A DNA stretch of 64,000 nt from Stachybotrys elegans (Eukaryota; Ascomycota; Sordariomycetes; Hypocreales; Stachybotryaceae): contig JAGPNK010000001.1 in assembly GCA_020746835.1 (NCBI GenBank), positions 3,100,001 to 3,164,000 on the forward strand, in the 5' to 3' direction. This document shows positions 10,294 through 23,457 of this stretch, piece by piece (positions within the stretch are counted from its first letter, which is position 1; each line of letters opens with the position of its first letter). Under the pieces are notes generated by a model. That model ran no database searches and had not been told where the DNA came from. It was given only the letters and a program-made list of their open reading frames with translations. The position numbers and the translations under genes were made by a program.

Positions 10294-12082
10294 ATGGGCA
10301 AGGACATGATGGAGAAGAAGACTCCCGAATCTATGCCCGACAAGGAGGAAGAGAACCTGGCCGTTGCCCAGCATGGCGCTCGTGTCAACGCTTCGGGTCA
10401 TGTCGACCAGCTGAAGCGCCAATATGGGCTCCTGGGCCTTGCCGGCACCGCTATCACCGTCAACAACGCCTGGGTCGTCCTGAGTTCCTCCATCTCCGTC
10501 TCCCTCCGTAAGTACTTCCTCGTCACGAGATCCTCGCGCCGCCGCGTCGTCAAAGCAGTCAGCTGACATTACCCAGTGAATGGCGGCCCTGCAGGTTTGA
10601 TCTACGGCCTCATCACCGCCGTCTTCTACTACTCCTTTATCGGGCTCAGCTTGTCAGAGGTAAGCAAATACAACCCCCCCCCCCCCTTTACCCCCAGCAA
10701 GCCACCCCAAGACAGAAGCCAACACACCAACTCCTACAGCTTGCATCTGCCTTCCCCACGTCCGGCGGCGTCTACCACTGGGCCAGCCTCGCAGCGGGCC
10801 CGAAATGGGGCCGCGCCGTTGGCTTCTTTGCCGGGTGGATCAACTTCTACGGCTGGATGTTCGGCCTCGCCTCCTTGGTCCAGGTCTGCGCCAACTCGGC
10901 CGTCCAGCTGTATGCCACCTACAACCCCGACTTCGCCCCTGCCGCCTGGCACGTCTACATCGCCTACCTCCTCATTCTCTGGGTCAGCACCGCCGCCGTC
11001 ATCCTCGCGAACCGCCAGATCCCCTATACCCAGAAGCTTGGAATGGTCCTCGTCATCGTCGGCGGCCTCGTCACCATCGGTGTCATCACCGGCGTTCCTT
11101 CCGAGCATGCCTCCAACCAGTTCGTTTGGGGTTCCTTCGATGAGAATAACCTGACCGGCTGGGATAATGGTGTTGCCTTTATGATCGGCGTCCTCAACGG
11201 TGCCTTTACCATCGGCACGCCTGACGCCATTACCCATATGGCGGAGGAGGCCAAGGTCCCCGAGCGAGACTTGCCCAGAGCCATCATGCTGCAGATCAGC
11301 GTCGGTGGACTCTACGGCCTCGCCGTAGCCATCGCCCTCGGTTACGCCATCGTCGACCTCTCCGTCCTGCAGAGCGGGGGAGTCAATGCCTTTCCCCTGG
11401 CCGGGATTTACCAGCAAGCCACTCAGAGTCGCGGAGCTACCTTTGGCCTTCTCTTCATCATCTTCATCTCCTCCTTCTGCTGTGTCATTGGCACCGTCTT
11501 GACCAATTCCAGAACATACTGGGCCCTCGCCCGAGACAACGCCGTGCCCCTCTCCCACATCTTCCAGCGAGTCAGCCAGTCTCTCAGCTGTCCTGTTGAG
11601 TCGACCCTGTTCGTTGCAGTTGTAGCTTCAGGCCTTGGCGCCATCCCCATTGGAAGCTCAATTGGCTTCAGTAATCTGACCGGTTCCTTCATCATCATCA
11701 GCACCATCTCCTACGCGATCCCCATGGCTTGCAACCTCTTGACCCGGCGCAAGTATATCACTCCAGGTCCCTTTCACCTGGGAAGGTACGGCTTCCTGGT
11801 CAATGGCCTGACAGTCTTGTTCATCGCTGTTTTCGATGTCTTCTTTTGCTTCCGTAAGTACAGACAAGTCTTCATCCCTCGTGTCGCTTCCTCGGCTCAC
11901 CCTCGACAGCTCTGGCTCTGCCCTTCGACTCTACCACCATGAACTACAATTGCGTCATCCTGGCAGGAGTTCTCATCATCACCACTGTATGGTGGTTCTT
12001 GCACGCCACAAAACACTACCCAGGCCCTATATTCAATGATCTTTATCTTCACGATGACAGAAGCGTGGACCGTTCAAACTGA
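10294..12082 (+). CDS. APC-superfamily permease (choline/GABA/polyamine permease type)
   Basis: Plasma-membrane uptake permease of the amino acid-polyamine-choline superfamily, closest in style to fungal Hnm1/GABA-permease proteins. Four exons (10294-10507, 10577-10659, 10740-11853, 11910-12082) with introns of 69, 80 and 55 nt give 527 aa. Seen: a hydrophilic N-terminus of ~45 residues, the GLLGLAGTAITVNNAWVV first membrane helix region, FPTSGGVYHWASLAAGPKWG, the TPDAITHMAEEAKVPERDLPRAI loop typical of this group, and about 12 membrane segments. The upstream region has eight GATA-type sites, which suggests nitrogen control. Convergent with the exchanger gene, 301 nt between stops. The precise substrate (choline, GABA, polyamine, other amine) cannot be read from the sequence. 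Confidence 0.92.
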
Positions 12083-12383
12083 TTGATTAGGTAGCGAGCC
12101 AGCAAAAGTGTACTGTAGGATTCGGTAGTAGAGGCGTCATGCCAGTTTCATCTGCTTTTTAATATTGAAAATTGATAATTAAATTTCGCTCCTGAGAAAG
12201 TAATGCTCGTAGCTCATCATCGCCCCCGTCCAGATTTGCTTGCGCGTCCGGCGTCTGCCTCGGTGTGGTTTCCTCGTATATACAACCGCATTGTTTACTG
12301 TTACATCCTCGACCCATATGTGCATGATACAACCTTCAGATGAGCGATATGCCCATATTCTTTCTGCAGCCATCGTTTTTTTT

Positions 12384-15300
12384 TTACGACACCTTGGCCC
12401 AGACTCCGCTCAGCTCAACAATCACATTGACCACCGTACTGACAGTCCAGATGGCAATCGTCACCCACCCAATCTTGCGTGTAAGCATCCACTTGTTCAT
12501 GGGCACGCTGATCAGAAGGACCGTAAGGATGATGACGAGAGTAATCGCCGACAGCACCAGCGACCCGTTTATGTCCGTTTCAAATGGCCCGTACTTATAG
12601 GGCTGGTCCGGGTGCTTGTGCTGGTGTTTGTTCGCCTGTTGTATCATGGTGATGACGCCTCCGATGCCGATTCCTAGGAGAATGTTGAGCATGGGCCCTC
12701 CAAAGCAGGCAGACCTGGTGGTGTTGTTAGTTCTGAGATCAGTGGACGGCCATACTACGTTAAAGAGTCACTTACAATGCCATGACTGGGAACCCGAGTC
12801 TCGCCACTGTGATGTCTGCTACCAAGTCTCCAACGCTGTTGCCGGCTGCAAAGATAGTAAGTCCCAGAAGCGCCTCCGAGATGTCAAGCGTAACGCCGAA
12901 AGTTTTGAGTACTCCAACCACCTCCCCTGCAATTGTTGAGATCCACGCGATGCTAATCACAAACCCCAAGAAGCACAGGACATAGTGATACTTGGGTCGG
13001 TTGGTCTCTGATGTGAATGAGAGAAGCAGCGCCAGCATGATTAGTGACCCGAGAAGTGAGTAGAGTACCATTGTCACCAGTGCTTTTCCTGGCTGCTCCC
13101 AGTCCTCTGACATGTTCGCCCACAAAATCAACACCGAGAACAGAGGGCCGGTAAAGAGCTGCACCATGACCAGCCAGCGATTCCACGTTGGCGATTCTTC
13201 CTGCTCGTTGGTCAAGGAGAGCACGTCCGAGACAGGCTTGCCCACCACCGTTCCCGTCGTCAGTTGAAATGCCGGAGCAGTCACCGGCGACTCTCTGCCA
13301 CCTGCCGGCGACACAACGCCCATGACCGCCTCACGGAGTGATTGATGGCTGCTGGTCCGGCTAATACTGCGTCTTCTGTACCGCTGCCATTCTGTCTCGG
13401 GTTCTATGCTCTCTGGCTCGACTGAGATGGGCGGTGCGATATGGCCCACGGATCCGTGGTGAGGGGTGTCAACGTATGTGTCCACTATCGAGGACTGGTT
13501 TGTGGTCTCGGATTCAACAACCGGCAGCGTGATGACAAGTAGAAATATGCTCGGCACTGAAATAGCGCTGACAAACATGTCCCAGTACGACTTTTCACGC
13601 CAGCCCTGCAAAGTTGGAAACAGCGTGGAGAGCAGTACATGCGGTGCCGGGAGCAGCGAATGCGGCCACCACTTAAGCGGCCGCGATTCTTCTACCGTGG
13701 TTTGCAGACCCAGGTAGCTGTCGCGACGATCTATGCCCATGCTCGTAGGGTACTCCGATGGTTCAGGACGCAGGTTGGGCGTTAAGGTGCCAGGGGAGTC
13801 GGTATACATAGGAAAGGGTGTGCTGGGAGACAGGCTTTCCGTGAAGCTGCTCGGCGGGTGAGGAATCTGCAATGCTAAGGCAGGCGGGCCTCGCTCTCTC
13901 GGAGCGCCATCATCATGACCGTCCGGGAAAGTTGCAGGCAGGGCCCCAGGAGGAGGTGGGGCGAGGTTTCCATTGACAGTGTAGGACGGCGTTGGACTTG
14001 GGGTCCTTATTCCTGGCACGGTCGATGGTGGCAGTGACAGGTTCGTGTCGGCTCTGCCCCGTGTAGCCTCGGCGATGTGCGAATGGTTATACGAGGGGCC
14101 GGGCATACTTGCAGCAGACAGAGCCCGACGCCTTCCGGTATTGTCTCCGTCGGCTAGCGAAGCTGCTTGGCCTGTTTCGTCTTGCACATCAATGAGGTTG
14201 TTGACCGCCACCGTAGCCCTGCGGGCCTTGGCATTCGAAGGAAGCACATTCTCCGAGTAGCTTCGACCCGGGATGGAAGATAGCTGCAGGTTGCTCTCGC
14301 GCTGAAGCTGTGCCAGGGCTGACCTGAACTCCAAAGCACCCACCAGACTTGGTCGGATAGGTGTGATGGTATTCCTCCGTTTTCCACCGGTGCGCAGCAC
14401 TCGCATGCTGCTGGCTACTTCGGCTGCGACAATCTTGTTGTGGTCTAAGTTCGCCTCTTCCTGCTCTTCCTCATCGCCCGCACCGTCGACACTCCTTTGA
14501 TCAAGATTCTCGCGCTCGCGCGGTCCATCTGCAGATTCTCCGTCAATCTCAATGCGAGGACCCCGCTCCAAAGCAGAGAGGTCGTGAATAGAAGATAGTG
14601 CTGGCGATGGATCATTCCGCACGTCCTCGTCATCAGGATTGTCACGGTAGCGCTCTGCTTCCAGTTCGTCGCCGTAATGGCCGGAAACCGCATAAACATG
14701 GCTACGCGCAAGACGCTCTCTGCGCAGCCTCTCTTTGCGTCGCGTCGAGTACCAATGCCAGCACACGACAGTGATGACGTATAAGACGTAGTATGCAATC
14801 ATGGCACAGCATTCCCAGATGTGGAGATGCCCGTCGACGAGGAAGGACATGGTGAAGGCAACGGCGACAACGAAGAATCCAATGTCCCGGACGTACGTCT
14901 TCTTGTCTACTCTGAACTCTCTGACCAACGCCATGGAGCCAGCCACAACGCCGGTGATGAAGCTGGCAGCGCCGATGAGCTCGCCGAAAGCCATGCCGGC
15001 ACTGTTGGACCCCATGGCAGCAAAGGTGCTGAAGACGTCGGGTGAGCCATTGCCGAAAGCCAAGAAGGTGACGCCGGCAAGACTCTCGCTCAGGCCGAGG
15101 ACGGTGGCGATGGTGCTGAGATTGATGCTGAAGAAATCGCTGGCGGCGATGCCTATGGTGGTGAAGAGCATGCCAAGCCACAGGACGAGCATGAGAAAGG
15201 CCAAGGGCTGGGCATGGTTGAAGTTACAGTAGTACAGTTGGAGGTAGGGGATGAGGCCGGCGTCGTCGTCCATACAATACTGCTTCACAAAGGCGCACTG

Positions 15301-15537
15301 ATCCTGGGCCTTGTGGACGTCGCGGCACTCGTGGTCGTCATGCTTGCGCTTCAAGAGATGAAGGTGGGCGCCAGAAGCGTGTGGTGATGCTAGGCGGTCG
15401 CTGTGGCCATATGTTGTGTGCGCGATGAAGGAATAGGCTGTGAAGATGGACAACAACAGCAGGGTGACGTAGAAGGGCCTGGAGCTCAGGCGGCTGCCCC
15501 TAGGTCTGGGCCTAGGTCTGGGGAGTGTCGTGTGCAT
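12384..15537 (-). CDS. Sodium/calcium (cation/Ca2+) exchanger family protein
   Basis: Membrane cation exchanger of the CaCA superfamily, CCX/NCLX-like (the family of yeast Ecm27 and YDL206W), moving Ca2+ or other cations across an organelle or plasma membrane. Two exons (15537-12776 and 12714-12384, 61-nt intron) give 1030 aa. Seen: an N-terminal hydrophobic segment (~residues 20-42), a first Na_Ca_ex domain at about 105-260 with alpha repeat LAFGNGSPDVFSTF, a long polar loop (~270-700, serine/proline-rich, probably cytosolic), and a second Na_Ca_ex domain from about 840 with alpha repeat IFAAGNSVGDLVADI. The intron falls inside the second alpha-repeat region. Divergent from brn1. The ion pair and membrane location are not determinable here. 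Confidence 0.93.
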
Positions 15538-16565
15538 CCCTAAGTTCCTTCCTCCTCGCTGGGCTCAGTTATACTATGTAGTATGCAGTAGGTACTGAGG
15601 GGTTGCCTTGGGCAAACGTGGATGTGGAAAGTGGACGGCGTGGGCTTGCGCGGTCGCGCCTGCTACTGGATGAGCATGGGAAGGAGCGTCACGAACGAAG
15701 CCTGTCATAACAGGCAGGAGAGAGATGATGTAGAGGGAGGCGGAGGCGGAGGCGGAAACGGAGATCCAGGGTGTAGGATGGATGGTGGATGGCCAGGGCG
15801 ACAATAGCAATGACGGCACGTCGGGCAGATATAGGTCGCTGAGAGTCTGCGACAGCACTGCGCGCGCCGGCTGCTTCAGAAAAAGTGAAAGAGAGTGTGC
15901 CAGCGTGCGGGTGTGACAGCGTGAGCAAGGAACAGCATCGCCCACTTTATTAGATGTGTGTTTTCGAGGTGCTCTGAAACCCGATGATCGTACCGTGGCA
16001 TTTCCCCGTCACGCAACCTGATAAGCTTTTTATTGCCAGGTACGATTGTGGCTGTGCACGCCAAGTTCCAACTATTTGTGTCCGCCTCATCGCTTTGTCG
16101 TCACGTCACTGATGTTTCCACCTCGGCAGTACATACCTACTAGTACCTCAGAGCCTTCCAAGTCATTGGAACAACTGCCCATTGGTCCAAGGGAGGGGTG
16201 CTGTACCCATTATCCCTCCTCTGCTCTATATCAGGTATACCTACCGATCTGCCTGTGGCTGACTAAAGTATTTCAGCCTCAGGCATCAGGCATGCCTGCC
16301 TTCCGTTCTCTAGGCAGGTACATAGGTACATAGGTTCGGGGCTAATGTGTGGTGTTAGTAATCATCCCAAGCGCTTTTCGCAACCGAAAGAAGGTGGGGG
16401 AGACTGCCCATTGTTTACTTTGCCGAAAAGAGGCGTTGCAGGGCGCAACACCATAATACTGCCCTTCAGCATCACCGCCACACCATCACGACGCGACCGC
16501 TCCTTGGTCCGAGCATCACGACACCGCACAGCATTGGACGGCTCTCACAGCACCAGGCCGCCACA
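15538..16565. other. Divergent intergenic region between exchanger and brn1
   Basis: About 1 kb with both promoters. It includes a GGAGGC/GGCGGA-type purine stretch near 15735-15765 and TACCTA motifs at 16134-16152 and around 16311-16336 (CAGGTACATAGGTACATAGG). No gene is supported. Confidence 0.5.
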
Positions 16566-19284
16566 ATGCCTCGGGTTGCTCAAGTCCCCCGCCCCTCGGG
16601 CGCAAGGTCGACTTCCGGCTCCATGGCTGCGTCGCCCTTCAAGTCGCCTGTAAAGTAAGCGCCCAATCCCATCTCCCTCGACCTGCGTCGTCTCCTGACA
16701 AAACTCCCGGCAGAATTCCCCTGAATGATGACGCACAAGAGAAAGGAAAGAGGATGAATTCACGCAAGGCCCTTCACGAGAAGCAAATCAACGAGATCAA
16801 GGCGGCTGCTACCCCACGCAAAGGCAGCGTCCGCCTAGAAGACCTGGAGAGCGCGTCCCCGAGATCAGATCCGCGCACCCCTCGAGCCGGACACGGAGCC
16901 GATGTCGACGACGAAGATGTTACGGTGGGGGGTGTCGGCGTCACGCCTATGAAGCGCGTCCCCATCCTCGCCAACTTTGAGGAGTGGATGAAGATGGCTA
17001 CAGACAATAAGATCAACGCGACCAACTCCTGGAACTTTGCACTGATCGACTACTTTCACGACATGTCCCTGCTCAAGGAGGGCGACGGCGTCAATTTTCA
17101 AAAGGCCAGCTGCACCCTCGACGGCTGCGTCAAGATTTACACCAACCGAGTCGACAGTGTCGCTACTGAGACGGGGAAACTGCTGAGTGGCCTGGCTGAT
17201 AGCAACAGCAATAAGAAGAAGGAACGGGATGGGGACGACGCTGAAGGCGAGGAGAGCGAGGAGGAACTTGACGAGGATGGAAATGTCAAGAAGAAACCTA
17301 AGAAGAAGGTACTGTGGCTATGTCTATCTACAGTACTGCCTGGCCAGCTTACTGACGGTTCTCCAGACGCAGCGATCATCCGAGGCGACACTGGCGTCCT
17401 CCTTCAGTGCCCTTCAACTGAAGAAGTTTGAGCTGGAATTTGCCGTTGATCCTTTGTTCAAGAAGGCCTCCGCCGACTTTGATGAGGGGGGTGCCAAGGG
17501 TCTACTCCTGAACCACCTGATGATCGATTCCCAGGGCCGCATCGTCTTCGATAGCAGTGATGACTCGGTTGATGACTCGCTGGTCCTGAGAAAGGATGAA
17601 GAGGAGACGGATGAGAACGCGGATGAAACAATGGGTGCTGACGAGTCGCAAATTCCCGCGGAGAAGCCTGCCGAGGCAAAGCCTGAGGATGAAGGCCAAC
17701 CTGATGTCGCGATTGATTTGGTAACTTTGGGCCAAAGATTCTTCCCCGACCTTGGTTTGCTCGAGGAGTTAGACGTCTGCCCTTCATTAAAAACCTTTGA
17801 CCTCGGAGACCCTTCAGGCTCAATGGACATACCCTTCCTCAAGGGCTCCGATGACTGGCGTCAAGACCAGGACAAGGAGAAGACCCCTGGTGCTCTCGGG
17901 GATAAATCTGGGATGTTTATTGATGAGGATGCTCCTGCCGGCTTCGACGATGATGACCTTGGTCTCGGAGCATTCGATGTCGCTGCCGATGTCGCATTTG
18001 GCGAAGGTGGCGAAGCCTGGGCCCGAGAAGCGGCGCTGGAACCTCAGATGCGAGTATACGATGCTGGCATCGGGGAAGAAGGCGGCGAGGGTGAAGGACT
18101 CTACGATAATGGAGAGTATGTGGTAACAATGACCAACGCCCAGAAAGCTGATAAGATGCATGAGGACATCTTGGGTTTCTTCGACCAGGCATTGCAGAAG
18201 AACTGGACAAGCGCAGAACACTGGAGGATCAGGAAAGTCAAGGACGCCAACAAGCCAACGGGGGAGACGCGGAAGCGCAAGGAGAAGGAGCCTTTTGAGA
18301 TTGACTTTGCATCACCACTCGACTCGAGCATCGCAGACGCTATCTATACCCAGGCCAGCAGCAACTCGGCAATATGCATGCCGAAGAAGGATTGGAAGTC
18401 TAAATCCAAGAACCTGCTTCCCGACGACAAGCATTTCAACTCCAAGTCCCTGCTCAGCCTGTTCCTGAAGCCAAAGGCTCGTCTGGGGCGCAAACGGACA
18501 TTCGCTGGGAGTCGTGGAGTCTTCGGCAACGCTCAGCAAGAGAACCAACCCGAGGGCGAGATGGACGAAGCTTTCTGGGCACAGCAGAAGGCGCCCATGC
18601 AGGAATCAGATGATACTGCCGTGCCTCAAGGTGATTATGATGCCAACTTCTTCCAAGACGACCTACCATTCCCTATGGGCGATGATGGCGACGATGACGA
18701 TCTCGAATTTGCCGACGCACGCGAACACTTCTCGCCCGGAGTCGAGGGAGGCGCCGGTACGACTGAAGGTGTTGGCATCACAGCATTATTGGGAGGAGAA
18801 GCCACGGCCAACACCATGGGCGGTGCATTCGGAACCACCCTTGTTACTCAGACTCGGCGCGTCCGTCCAGAATACGTGCAGTACGCCAGAGTGGCCAAGA
18901 AGGTGGATGTAAGGCGTCTAAAGGAGGAGATCTGGAAGGGCATGGGCCTAGAACAACTCGAGGTGAGCCACAGCACATCCATCACATCCCAACCCCAAGA
19001 GCCGATGCTCCGTAGAAACATGGCTAACTGTTGCGCAGACTCCCCCTCAGCCCGAAGAGGCCACTCCAGATCAAGACCCCACGCTCAAGTTCACCTCCGT
19101 CATGAACGGCCTCCAGAGCGTGTATCCCCAGCCAGTCATGAACGACATCTCCACGTCATTCTGCTTCATCTGCCTGCTGCACTTGGCCAACGAGAAGGGC
19201 CTGGTGATTGAGAAGACGCCGGACCTGGCAGAGCTGGAGATTCGCAAAGACTGGACGGCCGAGATACCCGTGGATGGCGAGTAA
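16566..19284 (+). CDS. brn1: Condensin complex kleisin subunit (Brn1/Cnd2/CAP-H)
   Basis: Kleisin subunit linking the SMC heads of condensin, needed for mitotic chromosome compaction in the nucleus. Four exons (16566-16654, 16714-17308, 17367-18962, 19039-19284) with introns of 59, 58 and 76 nt give 841 aa. Seen family blocks: RVPILANFEEWMKMATDNKINATNSWNFALIDYFHDM near the N-terminus, KASCTLDGCVKIYTNRVDSV, SALQLKKFELEFAVDPLFKKASADFDEGGAKGLLLNHL, and the C-terminal winged-helix region FTSVMNGLQSVYPQPVMNDISTSFCFICLLHLANEKGL. Acidic low-complexity tracts separate them. The start at 16566 is in a CACAATG context and joins cleanly to exon 2. Convergent with the HMG-box gene. Confidence 0.95.
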
Positions 19285-20226
19285 ATAATGGCAAGGATGA
19301 ACAATGATGTGTACATTGGGGGGGGTTCCCCCTTGGACCGGGTACGCCTGATGATGTTTATGTGCGACGAACCAGGATGGATGGAATGGGACGATAGATA
19401 TGTCGAGAGGTCTTGTACAGGGTGCCAGGTTTAGAAGCAGCATCCACAAGTTGGGTTGAATATATATTGAGCACTTTGTGATCCTCGTTTCTACATATCC
19501 TCAGTGGTGGTTTGTGACCCTATCAGAAATGGGATCCAACCAATTGCCTTGGAGCGGCGTTGCGTGTTTGCTGAGAATAACTACGGTTTCCTCCTCACAT
19601 AAGCTTGATGCTTGCAGTGCGCAATAGATTTCTTAATTGCAATTTTTTTGGCTTGTAGCCAATAACTGTACTAACCATAAGGGATTCATCACTTGTACCT
19701 GAATTACAGGATACAAGTTATCGACGAGACACGCTCGACAGATCGATTCCTTCCCTCTCGTTTCCAGCTTGAGCACAATGATTCTGGTGCTGATTACGCG
19801 CGCCATTTCCAGCAGCGTATCTCGTCGTTCCTCGTATCCCGTCCCATAAAGAAGAATGTACAAGTAAAGAGTTCGTTCACAATCCAAAGATGACCTCTGC
19901 TGTTTCAGATGCTATAAATCCCGCCAGAACGCCGCCGTTGTCGGTCCTGTTACTCGGCCGAATCATTTCATATTCCGTGTATTTTCGTAGCCCCGGTCAT
20001 GTCGTGTATAAATCCAGATTGAGAAAGGAAAAGAAAGAAAAATATCAAAAACAAATACAGCCGAGCTGCAGCCGAGGATTCAGGAAAATCATGGCAAGTG
20101 CTGAGCATAAGAATGCATGACATTAAGTTAATGTATGAGTGCCGATAGAATTTTTGGCGTGGTAAAGTAAAAGGTGTGCGTATGTTAATGCGGTGGATGT
20201 CGAGCTCGTTGGTGAGCATGCGTTGA
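19285..20226. other. Convergent intergenic region after brn1 and HMG-box genes
   Basis: About 940 nt between two stop codons, relatively AT-rich, holding the 3' UTRs of both genes. No open frame with coding character and no RNA gene were recognised. Confidence 0.5.
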
Positions 20227-22175
20227 CTAGGAATGGTTGTGACGGCTGACAAGTTCGCCGGCCCTGAGAAGCGCGCTCATGCCGTCGAATCGACCCTTCA
20301 TGTTACTGGGCCGGGAAGAATGTGTTGCATCATCAGAAGTCATGACGATGTCACCATCGTCTGACATCTCAACCTTCATGTCCTGGAATGCCGATGATGT
20401 TGACTGGAAGCCTGACCCTGTCAATTAGTAAATGATGCTGAATGCGACCGACACCCGAGATTGTGCTTTTCATACCATATCCCCTTGGCGCGTTGCCATG
20501 GTTGTAAATTGGCTTTGCAGGCATCGTCGCGGTCGCCGGACCTTTGAGGGGTTGTAAAGATGGACTCCCTTCATATGGCGATGGTATGGTGGTGGTTGAC
20601 GTGTTTCGGCTCAAAAGCGCGTGCAGTGGCAATGTCGCGTCTCCGTTCCTGCTGAAACTGCCGGAAGAAACCGAAGAGACAGTGCCGCTGCTTCCACCAG
20701 ATGACACTTCGTGATGTAGATGAGGAATTCTCCTCGGCGATGTACCAGAGGGTGCATCCAGGATCGGGCGCCGGTGGTTGGCCGCGACAAAGCCAGAGTA
20801 TGGCCTGGAATCTAAGCTTGCGGAAGCCGGGGCGCTCATGCTGCTGTCGTCCAAGACATCGGATAACGAGGGTAAATGACGAGGCCCATTCGCCGATGCC
20901 TCGTTCCACGACGACATGTGGTCCTGGCCTGCATCTTTGGAGATGATGGGGTCGAAGTGAGCGGTGCGGGGTGATAGTTCGTCCAGAGAGTGGCGTTGTG
21001 GGAGCGGTGTGGGCGCGGTGGATGAATGCTGTGATTCCGTCAAGGATGCTGTAGAGTTGCCGCGCTGCTTGCGAGTCGGCGAGGGTTCGCTGCCTTGGAG
21101 CCTTTCACTGCCACTTCCATTGCCACTGCCAGTAGTGGTGCTTCCGCCTGGTGTGATGCTGCTGCTGCTGCTTCCATGACGTAGCCTCCCCGGCTCCAGT
21201 CGAGCGCGCTTGTTCCCGTCTTTGAACAGAGGTTTGGCGTCAGTCTTTATCCGTACCGCACGACGCGGGTGGGCCTGGTTCGAGTGCAGACAACATACCT
21301 TGGTTGTGTCGAGCTTGCCTCTCTTTAAACTCATGAAGGTAGAGGGAATATTTCCTATACTCGGGCGTCTTCTTGTATTCAACCAAGTCGCGATGATATT
21401 TTTCCTTCGCGGTATTGGCCTGGCTCTCGAATACTTCCTTTTCGGCAGCAGGGAGATTTTGCCAATTCTCTCCCACCAGTTTGGCAATCTCCGTAAAGGT
21501 CAGGTTTTGACTTTTGAGGTCTTCCCGCATTTCTATGGCAAAGCACGTGAGCTGATGATCATTCCGAGAATAGGCTAGATGGAGATCGGCGATCCGACGT
21601 CACTCACTGTTGGAGAAAAGAACATATGCCGACGGAGGGCGCTCAGGAGCATTTTCGTCAGGCTGGAGGCAAAAAGCCGTCAGTACCGTCCGAAACAACA
21701 AGAGTGGTGGCGGCGAATTACCTTGGGGTGTCTGCGGTATTTGCGCTTCACTACGCCAGCACCATCTTGGTGCGTGTTATGGCTGTGAGGGGTGTGTTCA
21801 GACCGACTCTGTTCGGGTCTTGGGGTATCTTGCTTCGCATCCTCGGCATTCGTCTTGTTGGACGTTCCCAGGGAGATGCTAGGGGCGATTCCTCTAGCAT
21901 TAGCAATCCGTCGCTGGAGTTTCTGCACTTGTTGTTAGCAATGCCCGGTAGCCACTGGCGATGGCAACATACCCTTCGATGGCCAAGCTTGACACCAAGT
22001 GCGTCCCTACATGGCGACGGTTAGGTCTGATGGGACGAGTTATTTGGGCGACGTACAGATCCGATTCTTGAATATCCAGAATCGTCTCCCAGCAATCGAA
22101 ACCTTGGTCGACAAAGGTATCCAGGTATTGGGACAGGCCCAAGTCCCGGAAGATGGGCTCCAGTTCGTGCGTCAT
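20227..22175 (-). CDS. SAM-domain plus HMG-box DNA-binding protein
   Basis: Probable chromatin or transcription protein. Seven exons (22175-22057, 22006-21973, 21922-21722, 21662-21608, 21532-21299, 21219-20476, 20417-20227), introns 50-79 nt, give 525 aa. Seen: a SAM-like helical domain at about residues 1-60 (FRDLGLSQYLDTFVDQGFDCWETILDI through the splice-restored LGVKLGHRRKLQRRI), then an HMG box at about 118-190 (PERPPSAYVLFSNKMRED, KLVGENWQNLP, EYRKY). A long Ser/Gly/Pro-rich, presumably disordered tail follows, with a conserved-looking acidic end. The fifth intron uses an AAAG acceptor chosen for frame, so that border is less certain. The gene faces an 8.2-kb gene-free upstream interval. 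Target genes are unknown; filamentous ascomycetes have several HMG regulators of development and mating. Confidence 0.88.
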
Positions 22176-23419
22176 TCAGTCGGCTTTCCTGTAGCGGCGG
22201 TACTTTATGTTGTGTGGGGAGGTGTGTTCTTGGTGTGGTATGAATCGAGCCGATGCAGAAACAACATCTACCACGATTGTTCTCCTAGAATGGACCGCAT
22301 ACACTTGTAGAGAAGCCTACGCGTAACTTCTGATAGCGCGAGGTCGGTGTCGTTTTCGAAACGGGCTGCTCGAATAGGGGTACTTTGGTCGCAAGTGGGC
22401 TTGTGGCCGAGATGTCGTCGTGAGGTCGAACTTGGTAGAGAATCCCCCGAGAGATAATTGCGGGACTCGGCGGCGTCACTGCCCAAGAGCAAACAGAAGC
22501 CAAGAAAGAAATGCACGCCAGATATCGTTCTTGTCGAGGCAAGCGAGGCTAAATGTGATACGGAGGAAATGTGCTGCTCGAATCAGATATCTTGAGCATT
22601 GTTAGTATGACCGCCGTTACGATGATGTCAAGCAAGTATGTCTATGCATGATTGGGGCGTGTAAATGAATACCCGAGAGAGCACGGCTGAAGAACAAACA
22701 ATGGGCGCAGGCAGCATACATACAGAGGCCGGGGTTTTTGGTTGAAGCCAGAGCTATCCAGGAATTGGGAGCCGATGAGGTTAAGTAGGTGGTGGGATGT
22801 GGTTAAAGCGAGAGTGGCGGGCGCACATATGAGACGTAGTCAAGCATCTGCCAAGTACGGAGTACAGACAAGGAGTTTTGGTCGAGTGGTAAACACCGAT
22901 AAGACAGGGAAGATACCGATCCAGATACCCCTGGAGGTTGACGGGAAGGACCGCAAATTTGAAGTTGGTGGAGCAGAATGACAGAAGGGGGGATTTCCAA
23001 CTTGTGGCGAGCGTTCAGTGAGAGGAACAAGGGCGGAGCGCCGAAGAGAGAGCGCCTCAAGACCGGGATGTGAGCGTAGAGAGATGCGGAAGGGGACAGC
23101 AGCGGAGCTTGAAAGATCGCAAGCAAGTATGTCGATCAGGTGAGCCGCGCGGGTGTTCGTCCAAGTGGTCGGCGTCAAGAGGGTGGGAATGGGCCGCTAG
23201 AGGCGTAGTGACGAGACGATGATGCGGCCGAGCAGCAGGTGTGCAAGTAAGGATGGCCGACGACAGTGTTTCAGTGTGCTATTGGGCGGCAGGCAGGTGG
23301 GCAGGTTGGGGCGGGATGCGAATTTATTTAAGAGAAGAAAGAGAAGAGGGAGAGCGCAGGCAGTGTGGTTTATGGTCTGGGTCTGTCCGGGTTTCTGAGA
23401 TCGAGAAAGGAGGAGGAGC

Positions 23420-23457
23420 GGAGAGAGAGAAATAGAGTGAGAGAGAGAGAGAGAGAA
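23420..23457. repeat. GA dinucleotide-rich tract
   Basis: Nearly pure GA repeat with one short interruption. It reads as CT on the sense strand of the HMG-box gene. Shorter relatives occur at 27489-27505 (CT) and 29310-29328 (GA). Confidence 0.8.

Noticed and set aside
10734..11558. A 274-aa minus-strand frame
   Set aside because: It is antisense to the permease exon, and its G/D-rich composition mirrors the coding strand.
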